A DNA stretch of 64,000 nucleotides from Streptomyces roseoverticillatus. Lineage in GTDB: Bacteria; Actinomycetota; Actinomycetes; Streptomycetales; Streptomycetaceae. Each line of letters starts with the position of its first letter. The first letter of the stretch is position 1. The notes below the pieces were generated by a model, which saw only the letters and a program-made list of their open reading frames with translations, was not told where the DNA came from and searched no databases. This document shows, piece after piece, positions 8,564 to 17,015 of this stretch. Location of the stretch: the NCBI RefSeq assembly GCF_000719265.1, contig NZ_JOFL01000016.1, forward strand, positions 248,001 through 312,000. The letters run 5' to 3'. The position numbers and the translations under genes are program-made.

Positions 8564-8583
8564 CCTATTGGGGTCCTACCGTA
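8564..8583 (+). promoter_or_regulatory. shared promoter/operator motif, copy 2 (AKR-UvrA operon)
   Basis: CCTATTG-GGGTCC-TACCGTA, with the same spacing as the copies at 6774, 14835 and 16824 (minus). It is the only promoter-like signal seen ahead of the reductase and may drive the genes from 8821 to 13773. Confidence 0.55.
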
Positions 8584-8820
8584 AGGACTGAGCGCGGTCG
8601 CGGGCTCCGGGGCGGACGGGGACGGTAACCGCCCCGACGGGCCGGAGCGGCGGCCCGGAGCCCGGGCCGCGCCACCTCTGCCGGCCGTGTCACGTGTCTT
8701 CCGTACCGCCGGCACGACACCGTCGGCGGCTGACCTCGCGGCTCCCCGCCCTGTGCGGCGCACCGCTCTTCCCCAAGACCGCTCGGCGTGCGGGGAGAGA
8801 TCACAGAAAGGAGACTGCGG

Positions 8821-9618
8821 ATGACGCAGGGAAACGCCGTGGTGGCCGGTCGGCCGATGATGCCGCCGCTCGGCTTCGGGACGTGGCAGCTCAAGGGCGA
8901 CGACGCCTACCGGGCCGTCTCACTGGCCCTGGAGGCGGGGTACCGGCACCTCGACACCGCCACGCTGTACGGCAACGAGGACGCGGTCGGCAAGGCGCTG
9001 GCCGTCGGCGGGCTGCCGCGCGACGAGGTGTTCGTCACTACCAAGTTCGCCCAGCGCAGCCCCGGCCGCGAGCCGGAGGCACTGGCACGGTCGCTGGACC
9101 GGCTCGGGCTGGAACGGGTCGATCTGTGGCTGCTGCACTACCCGCTCAAGGACCCCGGTGAGAACGCCGCGGTGTGGGACGCGTTCCTGGCCGCCGCCGA
9201 CGAGGGCCTGGCCACCGACGTGGGGGTGAGCAACCACAGTCTGGACCAGCTCGACGCGCTGACCGCCGCGACCGGTCGCACCCCGGCCGTCAACCAGATC
9301 CGGCTCAACCCCCCGCTGTACGACCCGGCCGTGGTGGAGGGACACCACGACCGCCAGGTGGTGCTGGAAGGGCACAGCCCGCTGCGCCCGCGCAAGCCCG
9401 GACTGGCCCACCCCGCCGTCGTCGAGATCGCCGCCGCGCACGGCGCGACGCCGGCGCAGGTCGTTCTCGCCTGGCAGCTGGCACACCGGATCCCGGCCAT
9501 CCCCAGGTCCGGACACCCCGAACGCATCCTCGAGAACTTCCACGCCACCGACCTGGACCTCACACCCGGGGACATCGCCCGCATCGACGCTCTGGGCAAG
9601 GCCCGGACCAGGCCATGA
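8821..9618 (+). CDS. aldo/keto reductase
   Basis: A 265-residue NADPH-dependent aldo/keto reductase with a TIM-barrel fold. Readable are LGFGTWQL near the N-terminus, the catalytic Asp and Tyr in DTATLYGNE, Lys in FVTTKFAQ and His in LWLLHYPL. The nucleotide-binding end IPRSGHPERILENF is also present. The ATG at 8821 follows AAAGGAG at a good distance; an upstream GTG in frame lacks a ribosome site. It probably reduces reactive carbonyls or a xenobiotic. It is first in a run of four same-strand genes (AKR, UvrA-like, VOC, Gfo/Idh/MocA). Confidence 0.93.
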   Translation: MTQGNAVVAGRPMMPPLGFGTWQLKGDDAYRAVSLALEAGYRHLDTATLYGNEDAVGKALAVGGLPRDEVFVTTKFAQRSPGREPEALARSLDRLGLERVDLWLLHYPLKDPGENAAVWDAFLAAADEGLATDVGVSNHSLDQLDALTAATGRTPAVNQIRLNPPLYDPAVVEGHHDRQVVLEGHSPLRPRKPGLAHPAVVEIAAAHGATPAQVVLAWQLAHRIPAIPRSGHPERILENFHATDLDLTPGDIARIDALGKARTRP

Positions 9619-9639
9619 CCGTGCCGCAACGCCCTTATG

Positions 9640-9694
9640 AACTTTGGACTTTGGAATTTGGAATTGAATTTGGCCTTGGACTTGGACTTTGGAA
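9640..9694 (+). repeat. AT-rich TTGGA-type repeat leader before the UvrA-like gene
   Basis: About 55 bases made almost only of variations on CTTTGGA, ATTTGGA and CTTGGA, with a base composition unlike the GC-rich surroundings. It ends directly before the weak ribosome site of the gene starting at 9700. It contains an in-frame ATG at 9637 that would add a Leu/Asn/Gly-rich N-terminal tail, which I consider unlikely to be real. Confidence 0.75.
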
Positions 9695-9699
9695 CGATC

Positions 9700-11958
9700 A
9701 TGAATGACGAAATCCTCATCGAGGGCGCCCGCGAGCACAATCTCCGGGGCGTCTCGCTGCGCATCCCCAAGAACAAGATCACGGTGTTCACCGGTGTGTC
9801 GGGCTCGGGCAAGTCGTCACTGGTGTTCTCCACCCTCGCGGTCGAAGCACAGCGCCAGCTGAACGAGACCTTCACGACCTTCGTCCGCAACCGGCTGCCG
9901 CGCTACGAGAAGCCCGACGCCGACCGGATCGACCACCTGTCCACCGCGGTGGTCGTGGACCAGAAGCCGATCGGCGCCAACGCCCGCTCCACCGTCGGTA
10001 CCGCCACCGACATCGCCTCGATCATCCGGCTGCTGTTCTCGCGGGCAGGGGAGCCGTCGGCGGGCATGGCGACGGCGTACTCCTTCAACACCCCCGAGGG
10101 CGCCTGCCCGACCTGTGCCGGGCTCGGCCGCACCGTCCAGCCCGACCTGGACATGTTCTTCGACACCGCCAAGTCGCTGAACCAAGGGGCGCTGCTTTTC
10201 CCGATGTTCAACGTCGGTGGTGTGCAGTGGAACCTGTTCACCCGCACCGGCCGCTTCGACCTCGACAAGCCCCTCAAGGACTACTCACCACGGGAGTGGG
10301 AGCGCCTGCTGCACGGCGAGCCCGGCTCCTCCGCGGCCTCCGACGAGGGACTCGTCCCGCGTTTCGAACGGCTCTACCTGGGCCGGGACATCTCCACCCT
10401 CGCCTCCCGCACCCGCAAGGCGGTCGAGGAGTTCACGGTCCAGGGCACCTGCCCGGCCTGCGAGGGGGCGCGGCTGAACGAGGCGGCCCTCAAGACCCGC
10501 GTCAACGGGCACGGCATCACCGACCACATGGCGATGGAGGTCACCGAGCTCATCGGCGTCCTCGGGAAGATCGACCACCCGCTGGGCACCCCGCTCGCCG
10601 AGCAGGCCACCGCCGGGCTGCGGCGCCTGGAGGACATCGGGCTCGGCTACCTCAATCTGGGCCGCGAGACCTCCACCCTCTCCGGCGGTGAGGCACAGCG
10701 CCTGAAGATGGTGCGCTTCCTCGGCTCGTCGCTGACCGGGATGACGTACATCTTCGACGAGCCGTCCACCGGCCTGCACCCCCGCGACGTGGGCCGCATG
10801 AACACGCTGCTGCGCGAGCTGCGCGACCGGGGCAACACCGTCCTCGTCGTCGAGCACGACCGCGACGTCATCGCCGCCGCCGACCACATCATCGACATGG
10901 GCCCCGGCGCAGGCGTCCACGGCGGCCGCGCCGTCTACCAGGGCACCCCCGCCGGCCTCCGGGACGCCGACACCCCCACCGGCCGCTGCCTGCGCCGCAC
11001 CCCCGGGCTGAAGGAACGGACCCGCACCCCGACCGGCCGGCTGACCGTCGCAGGCGCCGGCCTGCACAACCTCAAGAACATCACCGTGGACATCCCCACC
11101 GGCGTGCTGACCGTGTTCACCGGCGTCGCGGGATCGGGCAAGTCCACCCTGGTCTCCAAGGTGCTCACCGCCCAGCACCCCGAGGTCGTCATGGTCAGCC
11201 AGAGCGGCATCGGCATCTCCTCGCGCTCCACCCCGCTCAGCCACCTCGGCATCATGGACACCATCCGCAAGGCGTTCGCCAAGGCCGGCGGTGTCGACGC
11301 CGGATACTTCAGCTTCAACTCGCGCGGCGCCTGCCCCGTCTGCCAGGGCAAGGGCGAGATCACCGCCGACATGGCCTTCATGGACCCGGTCACCACCCTG
11401 TGTGAACGCTGCGACGGCACCCGCTACGACCCCGACGTGCTTGCCCACACCCTGCGCGGCAAGAACATTGTCGACGTCCTCCGCCTCTCCGCAGAGGAAG
11501 CCGCCGGCTTCTTCACCGACCGCACCGTCACGCGCAAGATCAGCCTGCTGAACGAGGTCGGGCTCGGCTACCTCACCCTCGGCCAGCCCCTGTCCACCCT
11601 CTCCGGCGGCGAACGCCAACGCCTCAAACTCGCGGGCGAACTCCACAAGACAGGTGGCATCTACGTCCTGGACGAGCCCACCACCGGCCTGCACATGTCC
11701 GACACCCGGACCCTCCTGGCCCTCCTGGACCGCATGGTCGACGCGGGCAACACCATCCTGGCCATCGAACACGACCTCGACGTCATCGAGCACGCCGACT
11801 GGGTCATCGACCTGGGGCCCGACGGCGGCCGCCACGGCGGGGAAATCCTCTTCACCGGTGCCCCCGCCCAGCTCCTCCAGCACCCCACGTCCCACACCGC
11901 CGGCGCGCTACGCAGCGATCTGGGCGTGCAGGCGACGGCCCATCAACCCAACCGATAG
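9700..11958 (+). CDS. UvrA-like ABC ATPase without UvrB-interaction insert (DrrC/UvrA2 type)
   Basis: A 752-residue protein with two ABC ATPase modules. Walker A motifs are GVSGSGKSS and GVAGSGKST, signatures LSGGEAQR and LSGGERQR, and Walker B motifs FDEPSTGLHP and LDEPTTGLHM. Zinc-finger Cys pairs are CPTC/CPAC in the first half and CPVC/CERC in the second. It is about 200 residues shorter than housekeeping UvrA (about 950), as in the DrrC/Mcr/UvrA2 group linked to resistance against DNA-binding drugs. The ATG (MNDEILIEGAREHNLRG) begins exactly at the conserved N-terminus. Its neighbours suggest a role in chemical-stress defence rather than general excision repair. Confidence 0.93.
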   Translation: MNDEILIEGAREHNLRGVSLRIPKNKITVFTGVSGSGKSSLVFSTLAVEAQRQLNETFTTFVRNRLPRYEKPDADRIDHLSTAVVVDQKPIGANARSTVGTATDIASIIRLLFSRAGEPSAGMATAYSFNTPEGACPTCAGLGRTVQPDLDMFFDTAKSLNQGALLFPMFNVGGVQWNLFTRTGRFDLDKPLKDYSPREWERLLHGEPGSSAASDEGLVPRFERLYLGRDISTLASRTRKAVEEFTVQGTCPACEGARLNEAALKTRVNGHGITDHMAMEVTELIGVLGKIDHPLGTPLAEQATAGLRRLEDIGLGYLNLGRETSTLSGGEAQRLKMVRFLGSSLTGMTYIFDEPSTGLHPRDVGRMNTLLRELRDRGNTVLVVEHDRDVIAAADHIIDMGPGAGVHGGRAVYQGTPAGLRDADTPTGRCLRRTPGLKERTRTPTGRLTVAGAGLHNLKNITVDIPTGVLTVFTGVAGSGKSTLVSKVLTAQHPEVVMVSQSGIGISSRSTPLSHLGIMDTIRKAFAKAGGVDAGYFSFNSRGACPVCQGKGEITADMAFMDPVTTLCERCDGTRYDPDVLAHTLRGKNIVDVLRLSAEEAAGFFTDRTVTRKISLLNEVGLGYLTLGQPLSTLSGGERQRLKLAGELHKTGGIYVLDEPTTGLHMSDTRTLLALLDRMVDAGNTILAIEHDLDVIEHADWVIDLGPDGGRHGGEILFTGAPAQLLQHPTSHTAGALRSDLGVQATAHQPNR

Positions 11959-11968
11959 GAGATCTGCC

Positions 11969-12826
11969 ATGAGCATCATGTCCCCCGGAAACGTCGTCTG
12001 GTTCGAGTTCGAGACCGCTGAACCCCAGGCAGTGCAGGACTTCTACGGCCCGCTGCTGGGCTGGTCCTTCGAGAAGGACCCGGACTCCTCCATCGACGGC
12101 AACCTCTACATCCGTGTCATCGCCCCCGGCATGGCCTGGCCCATGGGCGCCATCCTGAGCCGGGAAGGAGGGACCGGCATGGGCGAGGTCTGCAACCTGA
12201 CGGTGCTGTCCACGGACGTGCCCGCCGACGTCGAGCGGCTGCGCGCGCTGGGCGCGAGCGTGGAGCTGCCGCCCACCCAGGTCAGCGATGTCACCGTCTT
12301 CGCCCGGCTGCGCGACCCGCAGGGCAATGTCTTCTCGCTCTTCTCCCAGAGCACCGCGGCCCGCTTCGAGGACCGCATGGAGGCCACCCACGAACAGATG
12401 GAACAGGTCGCCTTCGAACCGCGGCCCGGCACGTTCGCCTGGTTCGAGATCGGCACCACCAACCCCCGGGCCACCCGTGACTTCTACTCGCGGGCCTTCG
12501 GCTGGCGGTTCGAGGGCGAGGGCCCCTACCAGTCCATCCTCACCGGCGGCCCGTACCCGGTCGGCGGTCTGTACGACCACAGCGGGCGCGAGGGCGGCGC
12601 CGACTACGCCATGCCGTGCTTCCTCGCCGAGGACGTCACGGCCCTGACCGGCAAGGCCGTCGCGGCAGGCGCCCACGCCGAGCAGGGGCCCGAGCTCGCG
12701 GCCGACGGCTGCCGCTTCGCCCGCCTGCTGGACCCGCGCGGCAACCGCTTCGGCCTGTTCGACAACAACAGCGACAACAACAGCGAGGGCAGCGGCCGGC
12801 ACGACAGCGGGGAGGGCTCACGATGA
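11969..12826 (+). CDS. tandem VOC (glyoxalase/bleomycin-resistance fold) protein
   Basis: A 285-residue protein of two VOC domains, each opening with a similar strand (NVVWFEFET...DFYGPLLGW and TFAWFEIGT...DFYSRAFGW) and closing with DPQGNVFSLF or DPRGNRFGLF. The end is a hydrophilic tail with DNNSDNNSE. Such proteins often occur beside F420- or NAD-dependent oxidoreductases, and some bind drugs or carbonyl adducts. It starts ten bases after the UvrA-like stop and shares ATGA with the next gene. The ligand is unknown. Confidence 0.92.
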   Translation: MSIMSPGNVVWFEFETAEPQAVQDFYGPLLGWSFEKDPDSSIDGNLYIRVIAPGMAWPMGAILSREGGTGMGEVCNLTVLSTDVPADVERLRALGASVELPPTQVSDVTVFARLRDPQGNVFSLFSQSTAARFEDRMEATHEQMEQVAFEPRPGTFAWFEIGTTNPRATRDFYSRAFGWRFEGEGPYQSILTGGPYPVGGLYDHSGREGGADYAMPCFLAEDVTALTGKAVAAGAHAEQGPELAADGCRFARLLDPRGNRFGLFDNNSDNNSEGSGRHDSGEGSR

Positions 12827-13773
12827 AGATCGGCCTGCTGGGTACGGGCTTCGGGCGGGCGCACGCAGCCGTCTACGCCGCCCGCCCCGATGTCGAGAGG
12901 GTCGTCGTCTTCGGCCGCACCCCGGCCGGACTCCGGCCGCTGGCAGAGCAGTTCGGATTCGACACCACCACCGACCTCGACGCGGTCTACGCCGACCCGG
13001 ACATCGGCCTCATCGACGTCTGCCTGCCCACCCCTCTCCACGCCGACCACGCGGTACGGGCGATGGAGGCGGGCAAGGACGTGCTGTGCGAGCTGCCGCT
13101 GGCCGCCACGATGCAGGACGCGCGCCGCATCGTCGAGGCCCAGCACGTCACCGGGCGGCAGGCGTTCGTGGATCTCTTCGCCCGCTTCAGCCCCGTCAAC
13201 GAGTACATCCTCAAGGCCATCGCCGAGAGCACGTACGGGCCGCTGCGCACCTGGGAGACCGAGGTCCGCACCGCGCTGTTGTGGGAGGGCTACGACCTGC
13301 GTCTGGACTCCCTGGTCATGGACACCATGCACGGCGAGCTCGACCTCTTCGCCACCGCCCTGGGACGCCCCGAGTCCGTCACCGCCCTCGGCAGCGAGGG
13401 CGCGTGGCACGGCTCGGCGGGTGAGGCTCTGCTGACCTACCCCGGCGGCGTGCTGGTGCGCTGTGCCGCTTCCGCCCTCAAGCCCAAGTCCTACGGCATG
13501 GGCGGGGGATCACGGGCCGTCTTCGCCGACGGCGTCCTGGAGACGGAGTTCACGGGAGGCGCCGAGGGGCAGGGAGGCACCCGCCTCGTGGAGTACACCG
13601 AGGCCGGGCGGCGCCCCGTCGACCTGCCCGAGCGCGACGCCTACGCGGCCGTCATCGACCACGTACTGGCCTGCCTGGCCGGGAAGGAGACTTCCCGGAT
13701 CACGCCCGAGAGCGCGCTGGACGGCCTCCAGCTCACGCTCGACGTCCGCCGGCGGATCAACGAGCAGGCGTAG
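12823..13773 (+). CDS. Gfo/Idh/MocA-family oxidoreductase
   Basis: A 316-residue NAD(P)-dependent dehydrogenase. The N-terminal Rossmann fold shows GLLGTGFGRAHA and VCLPTPLHADHA. The EXP-type motif is altered to CELPLAATMQDAR (CEKP is usual), so the conserved active-site Lys is replaced by Leu. The C-terminal alpha/beta domain contains the HGELDL stretch. Because that Lys is missing, its activity may differ from typical sugar dehydrogenases. It overlaps the preceding VOC stop by four bases and, at its 3' end, the convergent WYL gene by 17 bases. Confidence 0.9.
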   Translation: MKIGLLGTGFGRAHAAVYAARPDVERVVVFGRTPAGLRPLAEQFGFDTTTDLDAVYADPDIGLIDVCLPTPLHADHAVRAMEAGKDVLCELPLAATMQDARRIVEAQHVTGRQAFVDLFARFSPVNEYILKAIAESTYGPLRTWETEVRTALLWEGYDLRLDSLVMDTMHGELDLFATALGRPESVTALGSEGAWHGSAGEALLTYPGGVLVRCAASALKPKSYGMGGGSRAVFADGVLETEFTGGAEGQGGTRLVEYTEAGRRPVDLPERDAYAAVIDHVLACLAGKETSRITPESALDGLQLTLDVRRRINEQA

Positions 13774-14797
13774 CAGCACCTCCTCGCTTCACCTCTTCAG
13801 GGCCCTGGGCCGCCTCGATGGCGCCCAGGGCCCGTTCGGCGATCTTGCGCAGGTGCGGTACGAGCTCGGGCGGCCCGATCAGGGTGTAGTCCACGCGCAG
13901 GGCGGCGATGCGGAAGGCGAGGTATTCGGCGGAGTCCACGGCCGTACGCAGCCGGCAGCTCTGCCCGTCGATCTGTTCCAGGACACCGAGTGAGGCCGGT
14001 ACGCCCTGGGCCGCCCGCTCGATCGGAGCGTGCAGGATCAGTTCGGCGCGGCAGCTGCCCGGCCCGGCGCCCAGGACGCCCGCCACGTACGCGGCGGCGT
14101 CCTGGCCGTCGGGCAGCTCGCGTTCGGGGACGCGGGCGCCGGTGCGGTGCAGTGCGTCGATCCGGTCGACGCGGAAGGTGCGCCAGTCGGCCCGGTCGAG
14201 GTCGTACCCGACCAGATACCAGCGCCGCCCCGCGGCCACCAGCCGCACCGGTTCGGCCAGCCGCCGCGAGGGCTCGCCGTGGGCCGGTGCGTAGCTGAAG
14301 CGGATCTTCTCGTGGGCCACGCAGGCGGCGGCGAGGGCGGCCAGCAGCTCGGCGGCGGGGCCGCCGGTGGGCTGGGAGACGTAGGTGGCGGCCTCGGCGA
14401 AGTGGGACACCCGGTGCCGCAGACGCGAGGGCAGCACCTGCTCCAGCTTCGCCAGGGCCCGCAGCGAGGTCTCCTCGATGCCGCTGACGGCGGCGGTGGC
14501 GGCGGTGCGCAGGCCGATCGCGATGGCCACGGCCTCGTCGTCGTCCAGCAGGAGCGGCGGCATGGCGGTACCGGCGACGAGGCGATAGCCGCCGATGTTG
14601 CCCTGGCTGGCTTCGACGGGGTAACCGAGCTCGCGCAGGTGATCGATATCGCGGCGGATGGTGCGGGGCGTGACGCCCAGCCGCTCGGCCAGCTCGGCAC
14701 CCGTCCAGTCGCGCGGGGCCTGGAGCAGCGACAGCAGCTGGAGCAGACGGGCCGCGGGGTCTCGTACGCCCCGGGTCACCACGGAATCGGCGCTCAT
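13757..14797 (-). CDS. WYL-domain transcriptional regulator (full length)
   Basis: A 346-residue regulator with an N-terminal HTH_11/DeoR-like winged helix (WTGAELAERLGVTPRTIRRD), a linker ending GGYRLVAGTAMPP, and a WYL domain with AGRRWYLVGYDLDRADWRTF. WYL proteins bind small ligands or nucleic acids and control stress operons. ATG 14797 is preferred over the in-frame GTG at 14812. It is divergent from the VOC gene at 14971. Between them are CAATAGG and CCTATTG in inverted orientation, plausible binding sites. By proximity it is the best candidate for controlling all four copies of the shared motif. Confidence 0.92.
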   Translation of the reverse strand: MSADSVVTRGVRDPAARLLQLLSLLQAPRDWTGAELAERLGVTPRTIRRDIDHLRELGYPVEASQGNIGGYRLVAGTAMPPLLLDDDEAVAIAIGLRTAATAAVSGIEETSLRALAKLEQVLPSRLRHRVSHFAEAATYVSQPTGGPAAELLAALAAACVAHEKIRFSYAPAHGEPSRRLAEPVRLVAAGRRWYLVGYDLDRADWRTFRVDRIDALHRTGARVPERELPDGQDAAAYVAGVLGAGPGSCRAELILHAPIERAAQGVPASLGVLEQIDGQSCRLRTAVDSAEYLAFRIAALRVDYTLIGPPELVPHLRKIAERALGAIEAAQGPEEVKRGGAATPAR

Positions 14798-14816
14798 ACC
14801 GCTCACCCTCACCGAT

Positions 14817-14854
14817 CAATAGGACGTGCGATGACCTATTGAACGCCTACCGTC
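14817..14854 (+). promoter_or_regulatory. shared motif, copy 3, with inverted CAATAGG half
   Basis: CAATAGG at 14817-14823 and CCTATTG at 14835-14841 form a perfect 7-base inverted repeat with an 11-base spacer. CCTATTG is followed by AACGCC and TACCGTC, the arrangement found at the other copies. The site lies in the gap between the WYL gene and the VOC gene, so it could serve autoregulation as well as control of the VOC gene. Confidence 0.6.
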
Positions 14855-14970
14855 GAAGACATCGGATGAAACACACCGTTTCTTCTGAATTGCCCCGGAG
14901 TCGCAGGCTGCCGGCCCACCCGCCCGGGGAACCCCACAGCCCCACAAACCCACCAAGAGAGGAGCCCGCC

Positions 14971-15459
14971 ATGACCGCGACGGGAACCAAGGAAACCCTC
15001 CAGCTCTTCACGCCGATGCTGTACGTGCGCGACAGCCTGGAGGCCATTGCCTTCTACACCGATGTCTTCGGCGTCGAGGAGATCAGCGAGCGCACCATGC
15101 TGCTGTCCCAGGTGCCCGGCATGGACAAGACCCCGGGCGCGGACCGGACGGTCGTCTACTCCAAGCTCCAGTTCGGCGACGGCAGCGCGCTGTCCGTCGC
15201 CGAGCTGTACGGCACACCGCAGGGCAGCGGCGACCATGTCATCGGCAACAACATCCACATCGGCCTCCAGTACACCGACCCCGGCGAGCAGCGGACGGCC
15301 TTCGACAAGCTCGCCGAGGGCGGGAAGGTCCTGGAAACGCTGGAGACGAAGTTCTGGGGTGTCGCCTACGGCATCGTCCAGGACAAGTACGGCGTCATCT
15401 GGGAATCCAACTGCTACCTCACCCAGGGCGACGGCGACGAGGCCGCCGCGCCCGCCTGA
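14971..15459 (+). CDS. VOC-family protein (PhnB-like)
   Basis: A 162-residue single VOC-domain protein: FTPMLYVRDSLEAIAFYTDVFG at the start, a central SKLQFGDGSALSVAELYG strand, and the closing strand VQDKYGVIWESNCYL. The metal His/Glu pattern of glyoxalase I is not complete, and the family role (demethylmenaquinone-methyltransferase-like/PhnB fold) is unclear. The ATG follows GAGAGGAG closely. A decayed partial copy lies at 17016-17170. It is divergent from the WYL regulator with the shared operator between them. Confidence 0.9.
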   Translation: MTATGTKETLQLFTPMLYVRDSLEAIAFYTDVFGVEEISERTMLLSQVPGMDKTPGADRTVVYSKLQFGDGSALSVAELYGTPQGSGDHVIGNNIHIGLQYTDPGEQRTAFDKLAEGGKVLETLETKFWGVAYGIVQDKYGVIWESNCYLTQGDGDEAAAPA

Positions 15460-15488
15460 GGCTCCCGCCCCCAGTGCCGTCCGCGCTT

Positions 15489-16754
15489 TTACCAGGTGAC
15501 CGGCAGCTCGGTGACCCCTTGGAAGGAGGCGTCCCCCGGCGTGCACACCGGCGACTGCGCAGAATCGGCCAACCGCAGGCCGGGGACGCGGGCCAGCAGC
15601 GTCCGCAGAGCGACCTCCAGCTCCAGGCGGGCCAGATGCTGCCCCAGGCACTGGTGGACGCCGTAGCCGAAGGACAGGTGACTGCGGTCGGCGCGGTGCA
15701 CGTCCAAGTCGTCGGGGCGGGGGTGGACCGAGGGGTCGCGGTTGAGCACCGCCGTGGGGAACACCACCCCCTCCCCGGCCCGGATGACGCCCCCGTCCAC
15801 CGCCACATCCTCGAGGGCCACCCGGACCAGACTGTCCAGTGTGGACAGGTAGCGCAGCAGTTCCTCCACCGCGGACGGGATCAACGACGGGTCCGCGCGC
15901 AGCGCCGCGAGCTGCAGCGGGTGGTCCAGCAGTGCCAGCACGCCGGTGGCGATGGTGTGGGCGGTGGACTCGTGCCCGGCGATGAGCAGCAGCATTGCCA
16001 CCGCCGCCAGCTCCTCCCGGTCCGAGCCGCCTTCCCGCCCGCTGTCTTCCATCAGCTCGTCCAGCAGCCCGCGATGCGCGTCTCCCGCTTCCCCACCGGA
16101 ACCCTTGCCGGGCTCGTTGCCGGACTCCTTGCGGTCCACCAACTCCCGCAAATACGACATGAGCCCGGCGTACCCCTCCCGGGTCTCCCGGGCCGTCGCC
16201 CCGCGCATCAGCCGCCGCGTCCGCTCCTCGAAGAAGGCATGGTCGGCATACGGCACGCCCAGCAGTTCGCAGATGACCGTGGACGGCACGGGCAGCGCGA
16301 ACGCGGCGACCAGATCGGCCGTCGGGCCCTGTACGAGCATGGCGTCCAGGTGGCGGTCGACCGCCCGCTGGACCATCGGGCGCAGCGCGGCGATGCGCCG
16401 GACGCCGAAGTGCGGGATCAGCCCGCGCCGTTGCCGCCGGTGCTCGGGACCATCGACGCTCAACAGCGGCAGAACGAGCCCCTGCAGCTCCTCGAAGCGG
16501 GCGACGAGAACGGGGAAGCGAGGATGGGCGGAATCGGACGACAGACGCGCGTCCGCCAGCAGCCGGCGGGCCTCAACCTGCCTCGTCACCGCCCACACCA
16601 CCCGCCCGTCGTACAGGACCACCCGCGCCAACGGCCCCTGCTCCCCCAGCCGGGCATAGCCCTCCGGCGGCCGGTAGGGACACGTACGGTCCTGCGGGAA
16701 CACGGGGAATGTGGGGAATGCAGGGAATTCGGGGAACGCGCTGACGTCGGGCAT
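15489..16754 (-). CDS. cytochrome P450
   Basis: A 421-residue soluble bacterial P450. The haem-binding loop is FGYGVHQCLG, the I-helix oxygen motif AGHEST and the K-helix ExxR is EELLR. The N-terminus has a curious run of Phe-Pro dipeptides (FPEFPAFPTFPVFP), encoded by a GGGGAAT-type DNA repeat at about 16700-16740. There is a Gly/Glu-rich loop insert around residue 210 (ESGNEPGKGSGGEAG). ATG 16754 follows AGGGAGG. A copy of the shared CCTATTS motif lies about 70 bases upstream. No ferredoxin gene is adjacent; the substrate is unknown. Confidence 0.94.
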   Translation of the reverse strand: MPDVSAFPEFPAFPTFPVFPQDRTCPYRPPEGYARLGEQGPLARVVLYDGRVVWAVTRQVEARRLLADARLSSDSAHPRFPVLVARFEELQGLVLPLLSVDGPEHRRQRRGLIPHFGVRRIAALRPMVQRAVDRHLDAMLVQGPTADLVAAFALPVPSTVICELLGVPYADHAFFEERTRRLMRGATARETREGYAGLMSYLRELVDRKESGNEPGKGSGGEAGDAHRGLLDELMEDSGREGGSDREELAAVAMLLLIAGHESTAHTIATGVLALLDHPLQLAALRADPSLIPSAVEELLRYLSTLDSLVRVALEDVAVDGGVIRAGEGVVFPTAVLNRDPSVHPRPDDLDVHRADRSHLSFGYGVHQCLGQHLARLELEVALRTLLARVPGLRLADSAQSPVCTPGDASFQGVTELPVTW

Positions 16755-16823
16755 GGCACAGCCTCCCTGCCGAAGAACGTGGCGTACGTGGGGTACGTGG
16801 GTCCGGAATGGACGAACGGCGCC

Positions 16824-16843
16824 GACGCTATGCCCCGAATAGG
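16824..16843 (-). promoter_or_regulatory. shared promoter/operator motif, copy 4 (P450)
   Basis: Read on the minus strand: CCTATTC-GGGGCA-TAGCGTC, preceded by TGT as in copy 1 and followed by GG. It differs from the other copies at two positions but keeps the 6-base spacer. It lies 70 bases ahead of the P450 ATG. Confidence 0.5.
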
Positions 16844-16891
16844 ACACCGAGAGACCTACCGAGCCTCTTCCCGGCCACACATCTTCCGTCC

Positions 16892-16950
16892 TTAGGAGGC
16901 GAGTTCACACTCCGGCGGGGTGCGGTAGGCGAGAGCGAAGCGTGCTCCCC
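16892..16950 (-). pseudogene. tail fragment of a winged-helix (AlkZ-like) gene
   Basis: The reading RFALAYRTPPECELAS ends in TAA and matches the C-terminus RFTPAYRTPLERELAVVDYSH of the gene at 17829-19013. Nothing of the remaining gene is present. It is debris of a duplication. Confidence 0.55.
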
Positions 16951-17015
16951 GAGGACAGCCGCCGCACCCTGCACCGCCAGCCTCGATGGCCGTACCGGCT
17001 TTCGTCGAGGAGTCG

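Noticed and set aside
8599..8820. A gene in the leader of the aldo/keto reductase
   Set aside because: Open frames here are Arg/Pro-rich in all directions with no ribosome site or domain.
9637..9699. An N-terminal extension of the UvrA-like protein from ATG 9637
   Set aside because: The added residues come only from the TTGGA repeat, and the conserved N-terminus begins at 9700.
15489..16754. Assigning the P450 at 15489 to the lanthipeptide pathway
   Set aside because: It lies 10 kb away behind tRNA and stress genes and shares its promoter motif with the detoxification genes.
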